A DNA stretch of 64,000 nucleotides from an uncultured bacterium. GTDB taxonomy: Bacteria > Bacteroidota > Bacteroidia > Bacteroidales > Bacteroidaceae. The DNA lies in the NCBI GenBank assembly GCA_945829425.1, contig CALZUQ010000005.1, positions 1 through 64,000 on the forward strand, in the 5' to 3' direction. Below are positions 36,110 to 44,174 of the stretch, piece after piece. The translations under genes and the position numbers were made by a program. How positions within the stretch are numbered: position 1 is the first letter of the stretch; every line of letters begins with the position of its first letter. The notes under the pieces were generated by a model, which was not told where the DNA came from, did not search any database, and was given only the letters and a program-made list of their open reading frames with translations.

Positions 36110-37423
36110 ATGAAAGATAAATGGACAGAACAATTCCAAGCGAAAATGGCAGGGCACGAAAGGAAAGCCCCAGAGCTGTCATGGCCTGAACTTGACAAAG
36201 CTCTCGAAGAAAACAGGGAACGAGCGGCGGAAGAAAGCCGGACAGCCTGGAAGAGAAAGGCTTGGACACTATGGATAAAACCTGGAGAACGCTCTGTATA
36301 TGGACGAAGGCTTACCGTGGCGGCGACAATAGCGTTGGCCCTGATAAGCGGCACGCTGCTCTTCTTCGACAGGCTGTCACCTGAACAGCAGCAACTCGCC
36401 GAAGAAGCTGTAAGACAGGCTGCCAATACACCACGCCTCACGGCACAAGGGGTAGAGGAGAACAGCACGAAGGAGAAGCAACAACAGAAGCGGAAGGAGC
36501 AGGGAGAGGAAGGAAGGTATGCAGATGCAAGACAAGAGTCACAGCCCATGGGAGAACACGGGTACGGTGACGACGGAAAAGCATCTTCTGCCTACGGACA
36601 ACAGCCGACAGAGCGAAAGGCAAACGACGGGGAGGGTTCAACGTCAACCCAACCCCCTTCCAGCCGTGACAGCCGTACTACAAGCGGCAACTCCTCACGC
36701 CTTGACATGATTTTCAATGAAGGCGGAAAGCGAGGCAGGCAGAATAACAGCCTTGTGGCAGGACTCTATATGAACGCCATGGCGACAGGCTCACAGAACA
36801 CAGGCGGCATTATGGCGCAAAGCTCGCCAATGCTTGCAGAGCCTTACGGTCCTGTGACAGACGACTTTCGCTTCGGGACGTTAGACATCGTGGCGAACAG
36901 CAACCCACGGGAAATACGTTACGACCACGACTACCCTATCAAGGCAGGACTGTCCGTAGGTTACGCCTTCGGCGGGAAATGGAGCGTGACGACGGGAGTG
37001 ACCTACAGCTTCCTCCGCTCTACGCTGAAATATTCAGAAGGGAAGAGCCACGGCGAGGGGACACAGAAGCTCCACTACCTTGGCATCCCGGTATCGCTGA
37101 ACTATGACATCGTAAAGAACAGGAGGCTTACGCTCTACCTCTCTGGCGGAGGAGAGATGCAGAAACTCCTCGACGGCAAGATGACCATAAGGAAGGAAGG
37201 CACAGGCTCAGAAACAATTAACGAGGGCGTAAGCGAGAACTCCCTGCAATGGTCGCTGCACGCTGCTCTCGGCGCACAGTATATCCTCGGCAACGGTATA
37301 GGGATATACGTAGAACCCGGAGCGGAATACCATTTCGACAACGGCAGCAGCGTCATGAACTATTATAAGAAGCACAAGACAAGCTTCAGCCTTAACCTTG
37401 GAATAAGGCTGAACATCAAGTAA
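36110..37423 (+). CDS. Sigma-associated membrane protein with C-terminal beta-barrel domain
   Basis: The 437-residue protein has a charged cytoplasmic N-terminus (1-65), one membrane helix (about 68-86, TVAATIALALISGTLLFF), a long low-complexity linker rich in Q, E, S and T (about 100-200), and a C-terminal domain (about 265-437) resembling PorT-type outer-membrane beta-barrels (AGLSVGYAFGGKWSVTTGVTY, then KTSFSLNLGIRLNIK). It follows the sigma factor by 5 bases, so the N-terminus may act as an anti-sigma factor. The layout implies one chain reaching from cytoplasm to outer membrane. A family with this layout is common beside sigma factors of this phylum, but its mechanism is not known to me. 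Confidence 0.7.
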   Translation: MKDKWTEQFQAKMAGHERKAPELSWPELDKALEENRERAAEESRTAWKRKAWTLWIKPGERSVYGRRLTVAATIALALISGTLLFFDRLSPEQQQLAEEAVRQAANTPRLTAQGVEENSTKEKQQQKRKEQGEEGRYADARQESQPMGEHGYGDDGKASSAYGQQPTERKANDGEGSTSTQPPSSRDSRTTSGNSSRLDMIFNEGGKRGRQNNSLVAGLYMNAMATGSQNTGGIMAQSSPMLAEPYGPVTDDFRFGTLDIVANSNPREIRYDHDYPIKAGLSVGYAFGGKWSVTTGVTYSFLRSTLKYSEGKSHGEGTQKLHYLGIPVSLNYDIVKNRRLTLYLSGGGEMQKLLDGKMTIRKEGTGSETINEGVSENSLQWSLHAALGAQYILGNGIGIYVEPGAEYHFDNGSSVMNYYKKHKTSFSLNLGIRLNIK

Positions 37424-37644
37424 GCCCGGAGTCTTTTCCACCTGCACGGTTGAAGGAAAGAAAGGGCAATAACAAAGCCAGGGCGTTGCCCTCGACTATG
37501 AGCTTTTGGGCTTTCAGCCCGAATTCCCAACCGTACATGTCGAGTTTTTTAAGCTTAGAGAAGGAAGCTTAGAGCTTAGAGAAGGAAGCTTAGAGCTTAG
37601 AGAAGGTAGGAGCTTGAACATACAAAATCTAAAAAAATGAATAA
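37424..37644. other. Spacer with a 21-bp repeat array
   Basis: No gene is seen. The region holds GAGCTTTTGGGCTTTCAGCC-like short inverted repeats and, at 37552-37613, the 21-bp array listed separately. The terminator and promoter to its right are listed separately. Confidence 0.4.
37552..37613. repeat. 21-bp tandem repeat array, about 2.8 units
   Basis: AGCTTAGAGAAGGAAGCTTAG repeats with a 21-base period from 37552; the third copy is incomplete. The HindIII palindrome AAGCTT is part of each unit. Confidence 0.8.
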
Positions 37645-37690
37645 AAGTCGGCGGAATATTTGGTTATTCCGCCGATTATCTTTATTTTTG
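37645..37690 (+). terminator. Terminator hairpin overlapping the next promoter
   Basis: GGCGGAATA (37650-37658) pairs perfectly with TATTCCGCC (37665-37673), the stem extending outward a few more pairs, and a T-rich tail follows. The loop contains the TTTG -33 box (37659-37662) of the SufT promoter whose -7 box TATTTTTG is at 37683-37690, so terminator and promoter share the same bases. Confidence 0.7.
37659..37690 (+). promoter_or_regulatory. Promoter of the SufT-type gene
   Basis: TTTG (37659-37662), 20 bases, then TATTTTTG (37683-37690): a perfect fit to the Bacteroidota consensus. The start codon is 46 bases further on. Confidence 0.7.
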
Positions 37691-37736
37691 TACTACAAAA
37701 TGTAGGAAGACATCAATAAAAACATATTCAACCATT

Positions 37737-38057
37737 ATGACAGCAGAAGAAAAGACAGCAATAGAAGAAAGAATTGTCGAGGTACTGAAAACCGTTTACG
37801 ACCCTGAGATTCCGGTAAACATCTACGACCTCGGACTGATATACAACATAGACCTTCAGGAGGACGGTAGCGTGGACATCGACATGACCTTCACCGCCCC
37901 TTCGTGTCCTGCCGCCGACTTCATACTGGAAGATGTGCGCACCAAGGTAGAGGCCGTAGCCGGCGTCACGTCTGCGACAATCAATATGGTCTTTGAGCCG
38001 GAATGGGACAAAAGCATGATGACAGAGGAAGCCCGTATAGAACTGGGCTTTGAATAA
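37737..38057 (+). CDS. SufT/MIP18-family iron-sulfur assembly factor
   Basis: The 106-residue DUF59 domain protein has the family signature VYDPEIPVNIYDLGLIYNI (19-37), then MTFTAPSCPAADF with the conserved cysteine. DUF59 proteins help mature iron-sulfur proteins. It is a stand-alone domain with its own promoter and is followed by lpxH after 14 bases. No other Suf genes lie nearby. Confidence 0.85.
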   Translation: MTAEEKTAIEERIVEVLKTVYDPEIPVNIYDLGLIYNIDLQEDGSVDIDMTFTAPSCPAADFILEDVRTKVEAVAGVTSATINMVFEPEWDKSMMTEEARIELGFE

Positions 38058-38071
38058 CCCACACGCAAACC

Positions 38072-38914
38072 ATGGACAAAATATATTTCATCAGCGATGC
38101 TCACCTCGGCTCCTGGGGCATAGAGCACGCCAGGATGCAGGAGCGCCGTCTTGTGCGCTTTCTCGACTCCATAAAACACCAAGCAAAAGCCATATACCTC
38201 CTGGGGGATATGTTTGACTTCTGGTACGAATGGAGATACGCAGTGCCTAAAGGCTATACGCGCTTTCTCGGAAAACTCAGCGAACTGACAGATATAGGCA
38301 TCGAAGTGCATTTCTTTACGGGCAACCACGACATCTGGATGTATGGTTACCTTGAGGAGGAATGCGGAGTGGTGATACACCGCAATGCCGAGACGGTAGA
38401 GATATATAATAAGGTGTTCTACCTTGCCCACGGCGACGGCCTCGGCGACCCCGACCTTCAGTTCCGCTTCATTCGCGGCATGTTCCATAACCGCACGTGC
38501 CAGCGTCTCTTCTCCATGCTCCACCCCCGTCTGTCCATGTGGTTCGGCATGACGTGGGCGAAGCATTCACGAATGAAACGCAAGGACGTAAGCGGCAAAG
38601 AGAATGGCTGCGGAGCCGACGGCACACTGTTCAACGGCAATGTCACCACGACGTACAACACCTCCGGCGAGCCGGAATATATGGGTGAAGACCGTGAACA
38701 TCTGGTGCTGTACACAAAGGAATATATGACAACGCACCCCGACATAGACTATTTCATCTACGGTCACCGGCATATAGAGCTTGACCTTATGCTCTCAAAC
38801 AACAAGCGTATGCTGATACTCGGCGACTGGATTACGCAGTTTACTTACGCCGTGTTCGACGGCGAACATCTCCTGCTCTCGGAATACGAGGAGGGCGCAA
38901 CAAAGTTTGACTAA
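38072..38914 (+). CDS. lpxH: UDP-2,3-diacylglucosamine hydrolase (lipid A synthesis)
   Basis: LpxH removes UMP from UDP-2,3-diacylglucosamine to give lipid X. The metallophosphoesterase motifs are all present: SDAHL (8-12), LLGDMFDF (43-50), TGNHD, HGDGLGDPD and a C-terminal YGHRH. At 280 residues it is longer than E. coli LpxH (about 240), as is usual in Bacteroidota. It is cotranscribed with the SufT-type gene and followed by a strong terminator. Confidence 0.85.
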   Translation: MDKIYFISDAHLGSWGIEHARMQERRLVRFLDSIKHQAKAIYLLGDMFDFWYEWRYAVPKGYTRFLGKLSELTDIGIEVHFFTGNHDIWMYGYLEEECGVVIHRNAETVEIYNKVFYLAHGDGLGDPDLQFRFIRGMFHNRTCQRLFSMLHPRLSMWFGMTWAKHSRMKRKDVSGKENGCGADGTLFNGNVTTTYNTSGEPEYMGEDREHLVLYTKEYMTTHPDIDYFIYGHRHIELDLMLSNNKRMLILGDWITQFTYAVFDGEHLLLSEYEEGATKFD

Positions 38915-38930
38915 GCCCCAAACAGGAAAA

Positions 38931-38973
38931 AGACAGGTTCTATAGGCGGGAAGCCATAGAGCCTGTCTTTTTT
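38931..38973 (+). terminator. Rho-independent terminator of lpxH
   Basis: AGACAGG (38931-38937) pairs with CCTGTCT (38962-38968) with further pairing inside, and seven or more T residues follow. Confidence 0.85.
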
Positions 38974-39051
38974 TATTCTGTACGGAATACAAGTGGGTTC
39001 TGGTAAGGCAGGTTATTAATTCCTTCATTACCAGAACCTTCCTGTAATGTA

Positions 39052-39684
39052 TTACTTCACATACTTCACTCCGTCCTTTATGACGATGCCTTTGTAGCTG
39101 GCGTCAACCTCAAGTCCTGCGACGTTATACATCCTGCCAGCCTTGGCAGCAGCCTCAACGCCCTTAATGGCAGTAGCAGTAGACGCTGTCTTTGCCGGAC
39201 CGAAGCCACCACGAACGTTTGCTGCACGTACGGAAGCAACAGATATTTCACCGTCGATGGTCAGCGAAGTACCTGTCGTGATGACAGGAGCCTCATTGTT
39301 TATCTTTACGAGGTATGTCATGACATCCACCTTCTCGTTTGCAGCGTTCCATGTCAGAGTGTGCTTGTCTTCTGAAATCTTCACCTTGCCCTCTACCGGC
39401 ACGACGACTTTGAGGCTTGTCGAGCCATGATCATTGTGAGACTTGCCGCTTACTGTAGCGACAGAGTTTGCAGCATCCTTTTCAACACGCGTAACAGTGC
39501 CGTCGTCAGCTACTGCAACACCGAACGTGAATGCCGTCCCCTGCTTAGCCTTCTCGGTATCTGTCAACATGCTGTTGGCGCTGTTGTCAACGAGAATACT
39601 GAAATTCCTAAACTCCGCCCACGACATCTGCGAACACAGCATCATGAGACATGAAACAAGGAATACCTTAGTAAAATGCTTCAT
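39052..39684 (-). CDS. Small secreted protein with sorting tail, lacking a catalytic domain
   Basis: The 210-residue protein has a signal peptide (cleavage near SWAEF, residue 23), a central beta-rich domain (about 25-150) beginning EFRNFSILVDN, and a C-terminal tail GRMYNVAGLEVDASYKG followed by IVIKDGVKYVK, typical of type IX-exported proteins in Prevotella. From memory, the N-terminal domain resembles an accessory module attached to pectin-degrading enzymes in Prevotella and Bacteroides; here it stands alone. It could be a remnant of such an enzyme or a genuine small carbohydrate-binding protein. It is monocistronic. Confidence 0.6.
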   Translation of the reverse strand: MKHFTKVFLVSCLMMLCSQMSWAEFRNFSILVDNSANSMLTDTEKAKQGTAFTFGVAVADDGTVTRVEKDAANSVATVSGKSHNDHGSTSLKVVVPVEGKVKISEDKHTLTWNAANEKVDVMTYLVKINNEAPVITTGTSLTIDGEISVASVRAANVRGGFGPAKTASTATAIKGVEAAAKAGRMYNVAGLEVDASYKGIVIKDGVKYVK

Positions 39685-39962
39685 TTGTTTTGTTTTAGTT
39701 AAGTTAATATTAGGAAAATTGTCTTTTCACACCTGACGTACCAAATTGATATACCTATTGCTGTATATTGGCAATATAGTAATAATATTATATATTTAAG
39801 GTAAGAATAACAGTCTTTCGGTTAACAAATATGCTGCAAATTATACAAAAAACACAAGGAGTAAGCAAAAGGATGAGTTAAAAAGTATAAAAGACAATAA
39901 AAATACAAAGCAAATGAAACAAAAAGCGAAATAAAAGAACGAAAAACGTCCTGCCAACGCCG

Positions 39963-40364
39963 TCAGGAAACATTCTTCCTGCAGGCATTGGCACGGAGGA
40001 CATAAGCCGCCCCAATAAGGAACGGCACGCTGCACCCTATGGCATTGGCAAGAAAGTCAAGCCATTCACCGGAGCGGCGACCGCCGGTGCAGTATGCCTG
40101 CAGCAGCTCTATCGCCCCGCTCATCATTACGGGTACGAGCCATATCCATAACGTCACATGCGACCATTTCACGCCTTTCCCTCTATGGCAATAGAGGTAT
40201 TCCACCCATATCACGCTGCATGTCACGGCATACATCGCCGTATGCGTCCACTTGTCTATTAGGGCGACATCGCTGAGCGGCGTCTCAGGGACATCAATGA
40301 AACACGCCACCCAGATAACGGCAATAAGAAGGAGAGAAAACGGGTGATTCTTTAATTTTTTCAT
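39963..40364 (-). CDS. VanZ-like membrane protein
   Basis: This protein (133 residues from the start at 40364) has four hydrophobic segments and the VanZ-like pattern DKWTHTAMYAV, later GGRRSGEWLDFLANAIGC. VanZ-like proteins are small membrane proteins of unknown mechanism. Upstream ATGs at 40376 and 40430 are in frame, but the promoter -7 box at 40396-40403 excludes the one at 40430. Confidence 0.8.
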   Translation of the reverse strand: MKKLKNHPFSLLLIAVIWVACFIDVPETPLSDVALIDKWTHTAMYAVTCSVIWVEYLYCHRGKGVKWSHVTLWIWLVPVMMSGAIELLQAYCTGGRRSGEWLDFLANAIGCSVPFLIGAAYVLRANACRKNVS

Positions 40365-40395
40365 GAAAACAATCATCTTTCTTACTTTTTTGATG

Positions 40396-40426
40396 CAAAA
40401 ATAGATATTTTTTCGTACTTTTGCAA
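40396..40426 (-). promoter_or_regulatory. Promoter of the VanZ-like gene, face to face with a plus-strand -7 box
   Basis: On the minus strand TTG (40424-40426), 20 bases, then TATTTTTG (40396-40403). On the plus strand TACTTTTG (40416-40423) overlaps the same 30 bases and would serve the symporter gene, so the two divergent promoters overlap. Confidence 0.6.
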
Positions 40427-40579
40427 GCAATTTACAATATTTATGTTTCCCACGGCTTCTTCAAAAGGTATTTTTACATCATCTCTTGAGCTATGCCAAG
40501 AGAAGAGAAGTCAAGGACGACAACGGCAACACAAATAACATGCGGGGCGACACCATGCCCCCGAAAAAAGTAAAACGAC

Positions 40580-41932
40580 ATGTCAGAAAGAGCAAGTTTC
40601 AAAAACACCCTGGGTGTTATCCTCGCTACGGCAGGCTCTGCCGTTGGTTTGGGCAACGTATGGCGTTTTCCCTATATGGCAGGCGAGAACGGCGGTGCCT
40701 CGTTTATCATCGTCTACGCCTTGTGCATCATAGTATTAGGTTTGCCCTGCATGGTGTCAGAGTTCATCATAGGCCGTCACTCGGCTTCAAACACCGCACG
40801 TGCCTACAACACCATGGGCAACAAGATGTGGGCGCTGGTAGGCGTTACGAGCGTAGCCACGGGTTTTCTCATCACGTGCTATTACGTCATCGTTTCCGGC
40901 TGGTGTCTGGAGTATCTTTACGCCACGATAGCCGGCGAGCTGAGCGGTGACGCAAACTATTATGTGAACTATTTCTCCTCGTTCATGCAGAACCCTTGGA
41001 AACCCGTGATGTGGGCTGTCATCTTCATGGCTATAACCCATTACGTCATAATACGCGGTGTACGCGGCGGCATAGAGAAGGCATCGAAAGTCCTTATGCC
41101 TGCGTTGTTCATACTGCTGTTGGTCATAGTAGGCGCATCATGCTCATTGCCCGACGCAGAGAAAGGCATACTGTTCCTCTTCCGTCCTGACTTCTCGAAG
41201 ATTACGGGCGGCACGCTGCTCGACGCCATGGGACAGTCGTTCTACTCGCTGTCCATAGGCATGGGGTGCATCTGCACTTACGCCAGCTATTTCTCACGCC
41301 GCACGAACCTCGGGAAGTCGGCTGTGCAGATTTCCGTCATCGACTGTCTTGTTGCCGTCCTCGCAGGACTGATGATTTTCCCTGCCGCCTTCTCGATAGG
41401 CGTAGAGCCTGACAGCGGGCCGTCGCTGATATTCATCACGCTGCCAAACGTCTTCCAGCAGGCTTTCGCCTCCGTCCCGGCAATAGGCATCGTGGTGTCG
41501 CTGGCTTTCTACGCCCTCATGTCGCTGGCAGCCCTTACGTCGCTCATCTCGCTCCATGAGGTAAGCACAGCGTTCTTCCAAGAAGAGATGAAGATTTCAC
41601 GCAAGCGCAGCGCACGCATCGTGTCGTTAAGCACGCTGTTGATAGGCGTGTTCTGCTCTCTCTCGCTGACGGGAGCGGAATGGCTCACCTTCGGTGGTTC
41701 GACGCTCTTCGACCTTTTCGACTTTGTGACGGGACAGATTTTCCTGCCTGTCGTAGGCTTCTTCGCCTGCATCTTCATAGGGTGGTACGTGCCATTGGAG
41801 ACGGTACGCGCGGAGTTTACAAACTGGGGCACGCTGAAAGGGGCGTTCTTCCCTCTCTTCCTCTTCTGCGTGCGTTTCGTCTGCCCTACCGCCATACTGC
41901 TTATCTTCCTCAACCAGCTCGGAATACTATAG
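40580..41932 (+). CDS. Sodium-dependent symporter, SNF family
   Basis: The 450-residue membrane protein has the neurotransmitter:sodium symporter signature GSAVGLGNVWRFPYM near residues 19-33 and GGASF just after, with about eleven to twelve membrane helices. It probably imports an amino acid or similar solute with sodium. The substrate is not predictable. The next gene begins 92 bases downstream, after an AGGTAGG-T-CCTACCT palindrome at 41931-41945. Confidence 0.92.
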   Translation: MSERASFKNTLGVILATAGSAVGLGNVWRFPYMAGENGGASFIIVYALCIIVLGLPCMVSEFIIGRHSASNTARAYNTMGNKMWALVGVTSVATGFLITCYYVIVSGWCLEYLYATIAGELSGDANYYVNYFSSFMQNPWKPVMWAVIFMAITHYVIIRGVRGGIEKASKVLMPALFILLLVIVGASCSLPDAEKGILFLFRPDFSKITGGTLLDAMGQSFYSLSIGMGCICTYASYFSRRTNLGKSAVQISVIDCLVAVLAGLMIFPAAFSIGVEPDSGPSLIFITLPNVFQQAFASVPAIGIVVSLAFYALMSLAALTSLISLHEVSTAFFQEEMKISRKRSARIVSLSTLLIGVFCSLSLTGAEWLTFGGSTLFDLFDFVTGQIFLPVVGFFACIFIGWYVPLETVRAEFTNWGTLKGAFFPLFLFCVRFVCPTAILLIFLNQLGIL

Positions 41933-41980
41933 GTAGGTCCTACCTCATTCACTCCGTCATAATATATGACAAAAGCAAAT

Positions 41981-41993
41981 TAACAGAACCCAC
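41981..41993 (+). repeat. AACAGAACCCAC leader word upstream of the helix-hairpin-helix gene
   Basis: TAACAGAACCCAC lies 31 bases before the start at 42025 and matches the trpS and cdaA leaders over 13 bases; the downstream CTTAA part differs. Confidence 0.5.
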
Positions 41994-42024
41994 TTATAGA
42001 CCGTAACCACATCATCAAAATACC

Positions 42025-43029
42025 ATGACACTGAAAGACTGCATATTGCTTATTCGCAATGACAGGAGCTTCGCACTCGGAGTTCTTGTCACGGCAATAG
42101 CCCTCATAGCACTGTTGTTTACTGGAAATGGAGGGAAAGAAGCGGAAAGCGGAGAGGACAACAGAGACTCTCTGAAAGCCTCCAGCGACACACGGGCAGG
42201 CAAGGGCTACGCCCGGAGTGAATATAGCTTGTCAGATAACGGCAAGGGCTATTATGCTGCAGAGCCTAAGGAGGTGTGTCTGAGAGCTTTCGACCCAAAC
42301 ACCGCCGACTCCACCACGCTCCTGCTCCTCGGGCTTACACCATGGCAGGTAAAGAACATCTACCGATACCGTGCCGCCGGAGGTGTATATACGTGTAAGG
42401 AAGACTTTGCACGCCTCTACGGACTCAGCGTGAAGAAATACCGTGAGCTGGAGCCGTATATCAGGATATCACCGGAATACCGTCAGGCTTCTGAGGTTTA
42501 CCACAAGGCTTACGGCAGACCTTCAGAACAGAGGGAAGGCCAGAACGCCGCTGTGGCGTCACGTCCCATGACAGCCTCTGACAGCACTGTGGCGAGAACC
42601 ATTGCCTACGACGAGGTGAGGAAACTGCGCAAGGGCGAGACGATAGCCCTGAACCTTGCAGACACGACGGAACTGCGCAGCGTACCGGGCATAGGACGAT
42701 ATTACGCCCGGAAGATAGCGAGATACCGCGAGCAACTCGGCGGCTTCACTTCAGTAGAACAGCTGAAGGAGATTGACGATTTCCCTCTCTCCGCCCTGCC
42801 CTATTTCTCTCTCGACAACGACGGCGGACAGCACATCAGGAAAATAAACATCAACAAAGCCTCAACAGAAGAGCTTCGCAGACACCCTTACATCACGCCT
42901 GTCATGGCTCGCCAGATACGACGCTACATACAGATGAAAGGGAGAATAGAACATCTCTCCGACCTCCGTCTGCTGCCTTCCTTCACTCCCGAGACAATAG
43001 AACGCCTGCTACCGTATATAGAGTATTGA
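42025..43029 (+). CDS. Membrane-anchored ComEA-like helix-hairpin-helix protein
   Basis: The 334-residue protein has one N-terminal membrane helix (about 17-35) and at least three helix-hairpin-helix units: FDPNTADSTTLLLLGLTPW (about 90-108), LNLADTTELRSVPGIGRYYARKI (about 209-231) and ININKASTEELRRHPYITPVMARQI (about 274-298). Such repeats bind DNA non-specifically; ComEA does so in natural transformation. The anchored position suggests DNA handling outside the cytoplasmic membrane, but no other competence gene is nearby. Confidence 0.8.
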   Translation: MTLKDCILLIRNDRSFALGVLVTAIALIALLFTGNGGKEAESGEDNRDSLKASSDTRAGKGYARSEYSLSDNGKGYYAAEPKEVCLRAFDPNTADSTTLLLLGLTPWQVKNIYRYRAAGGVYTCKEDFARLYGLSVKKYRELEPYIRISPEYRQASEVYHKAYGRPSEQREGQNAAVASRPMTASDSTVARTIAYDEVRKLRKGETIALNLADTTELRSVPGIGRYYARKIARYREQLGGFTSVEQLKEIDDFPLSALPYFSLDNDGGQHIRKININKASTEELRRHPYITPVMARQIRRYIQMKGRIEHLSDLRLLPSFTPETIERLLPYIEY

Positions 43030-43092
43030 AAGAACCTTGACAAACCGAAAAACACACTGTCATAGGGAAAAAAGAAAAGGCATAGAAACTGG

Positions 43093-43195
43093 AAAGACAT
43101 GCCATTACCATAAAGAAAAGTAGGGATATAAACAAGAAAGACCTGCCATTACCGTAAAGAAAGGTAGGGATATAAACAAGAAAGACCTGCCACCC
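43093..43195. repeat. 44-bp tandem repeat, 2.3 units
   Basis: Units begin at 43093, 43137 and 43181 and share AAAGACCTGCCATTACC-like starts and GTAGGGATATAAACAAG ends. The period is twice the 22 bases seen in other arrays. It lies in the spacer before tRNA-Phe, on its 3' side. Confidence 0.75.
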
Positions 43196-43232
43196 CTATA
43201 AAAGAGGTAACAGGTCAGGTGAAAGGAGGAGG

Positions 43233-43305
<73 letters not shown>

Positions 43306-43369
43306 ATTCTTTCTTTGCAAACCATCACTTTGCTCACTCGCAGGAAGTGTTGTTTCTTGATTGCGGGTG

Positions 43370-43401
43370 CAAAGGTACGACTATTTTTTTTACTGTGCAA
43401 A
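43370..43401 (-). promoter_or_regulatory. tRNA-Phe promoter
   Basis: TTTG (43398-43401), 20 bases, then TACCTTTG (43370-43377) on the minus strand: a perfect consensus, about 65 bases from the tRNA. Confidence 0.75.
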
Positions 43402-43468
43402 TTTTTAAGCAGTTTTTTTCTAAAGAAAATGAATATTTTTAGAAAAACGTCTCAAGAACAGCCTTTAT

Positions 43469-43484
43469 ACCTTATTATATATAG
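43469..43484. repeat. ACCTTATTATATATA element, copy 7
   Basis: The plus strand reads ACCTTATTATATATAG in the large spacer between tRNA-Phe and the AraC-half kinase. Confidence 0.75.
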
Positions 43485-43620
43485 TATCTCACGTCTGCAG
43501 CAACTCATTTTGCCTTGCCTCATCACGTTCGTCTTCCGCCAACAAATATATTCAGATTTCCCCATGATGGAAAACATGACAGACAGGGTGGAAAATATCC
43601 TTTCATAAGGAAAGAATTTT

Positions 43621-43680
43621 CGTTCAAAGCTTTTGAATGTACGTTCAAAGCTTTTGAATGTATGTTCAAAGCCTTTGAAC
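43621..43680. repeat. 21-bp tandem repeat array with palindromic core, 2.9 units
   Basis: Units begin at 43621, 43642 and 43663 and share GTTCAAAGCTTTTGAATGTA. The core TTCAAAGCTTTTGAA is nearly palindromic. Confidence 0.85.
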
Positions 43681-43865
43681 AAAAAAACTCATGCTGAGAA
43701 AAATATAATTCTCAAGCTATATAAATATATTCTGTAGAGCATATCACGGAAAGCCGGCAAGGCTACAAGACATGGAGAACTGGAACATAAGACATGGAAA
43801 GAAGGTTGGAAAACCATATCAAAACAGCAAAGAGAGACAATGTAATAAAAAATCAACACAAAATA

Positions 43866-43897
43866 TTTGCCGGATAAAAGAATACTTGCTACCTTTG
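43866..43897 (+). promoter_or_regulatory. Perfect promoter leading to a long leader before the kinase
   Basis: TTTG (43866-43869), 20 bases, then TACCTTTG (43890-43897). The next gene start is at 44175, giving a leader of about 270 bases with no ORF longer than 14 codons started by a credible ATG. Confidence 0.7.
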
Positions 43898-44174
43898 CAA
43901 AAAGAATTCAAAAAAGGAAAAACAAGCCATAAAAAGAGAGAAACAGCACAACACAGGAGGGATAAAGACTGCCCGATGCAGGAATTGCAAACTCCGGAAA
44001 CCTCTGCAATAGGAACGTAATCCATCAGACAAGAAACTGTCTCAGACAAAAGACATTTGACTGATTGGGGTACAGAAAAAGGAAAAGAAGCGAAAGGAAC
44101 GAGGCAATATGGCCATCCTGCCCGAAAAGGTTTAGCAAAAGGTATCAGCAACTTAAGTAAAAATATAAGCAAGC

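Larger units (their letters stand above)
43402..43865. other. Gene-poor spacer
   Basis: Apart from the AT-rich element and the 21-bp array there is no credible gene. The frames present have low-complexity, K- or F-rich translations. Confidence 0.45.

Noticed and set aside
43772..44020. 82-codon plus-strand frame before the AraC-half kinase
   Set aside because: It starts upstream of the perfect promoter at 43866-43897 and reads through it, and its translation is low-complexity lysine-rich.
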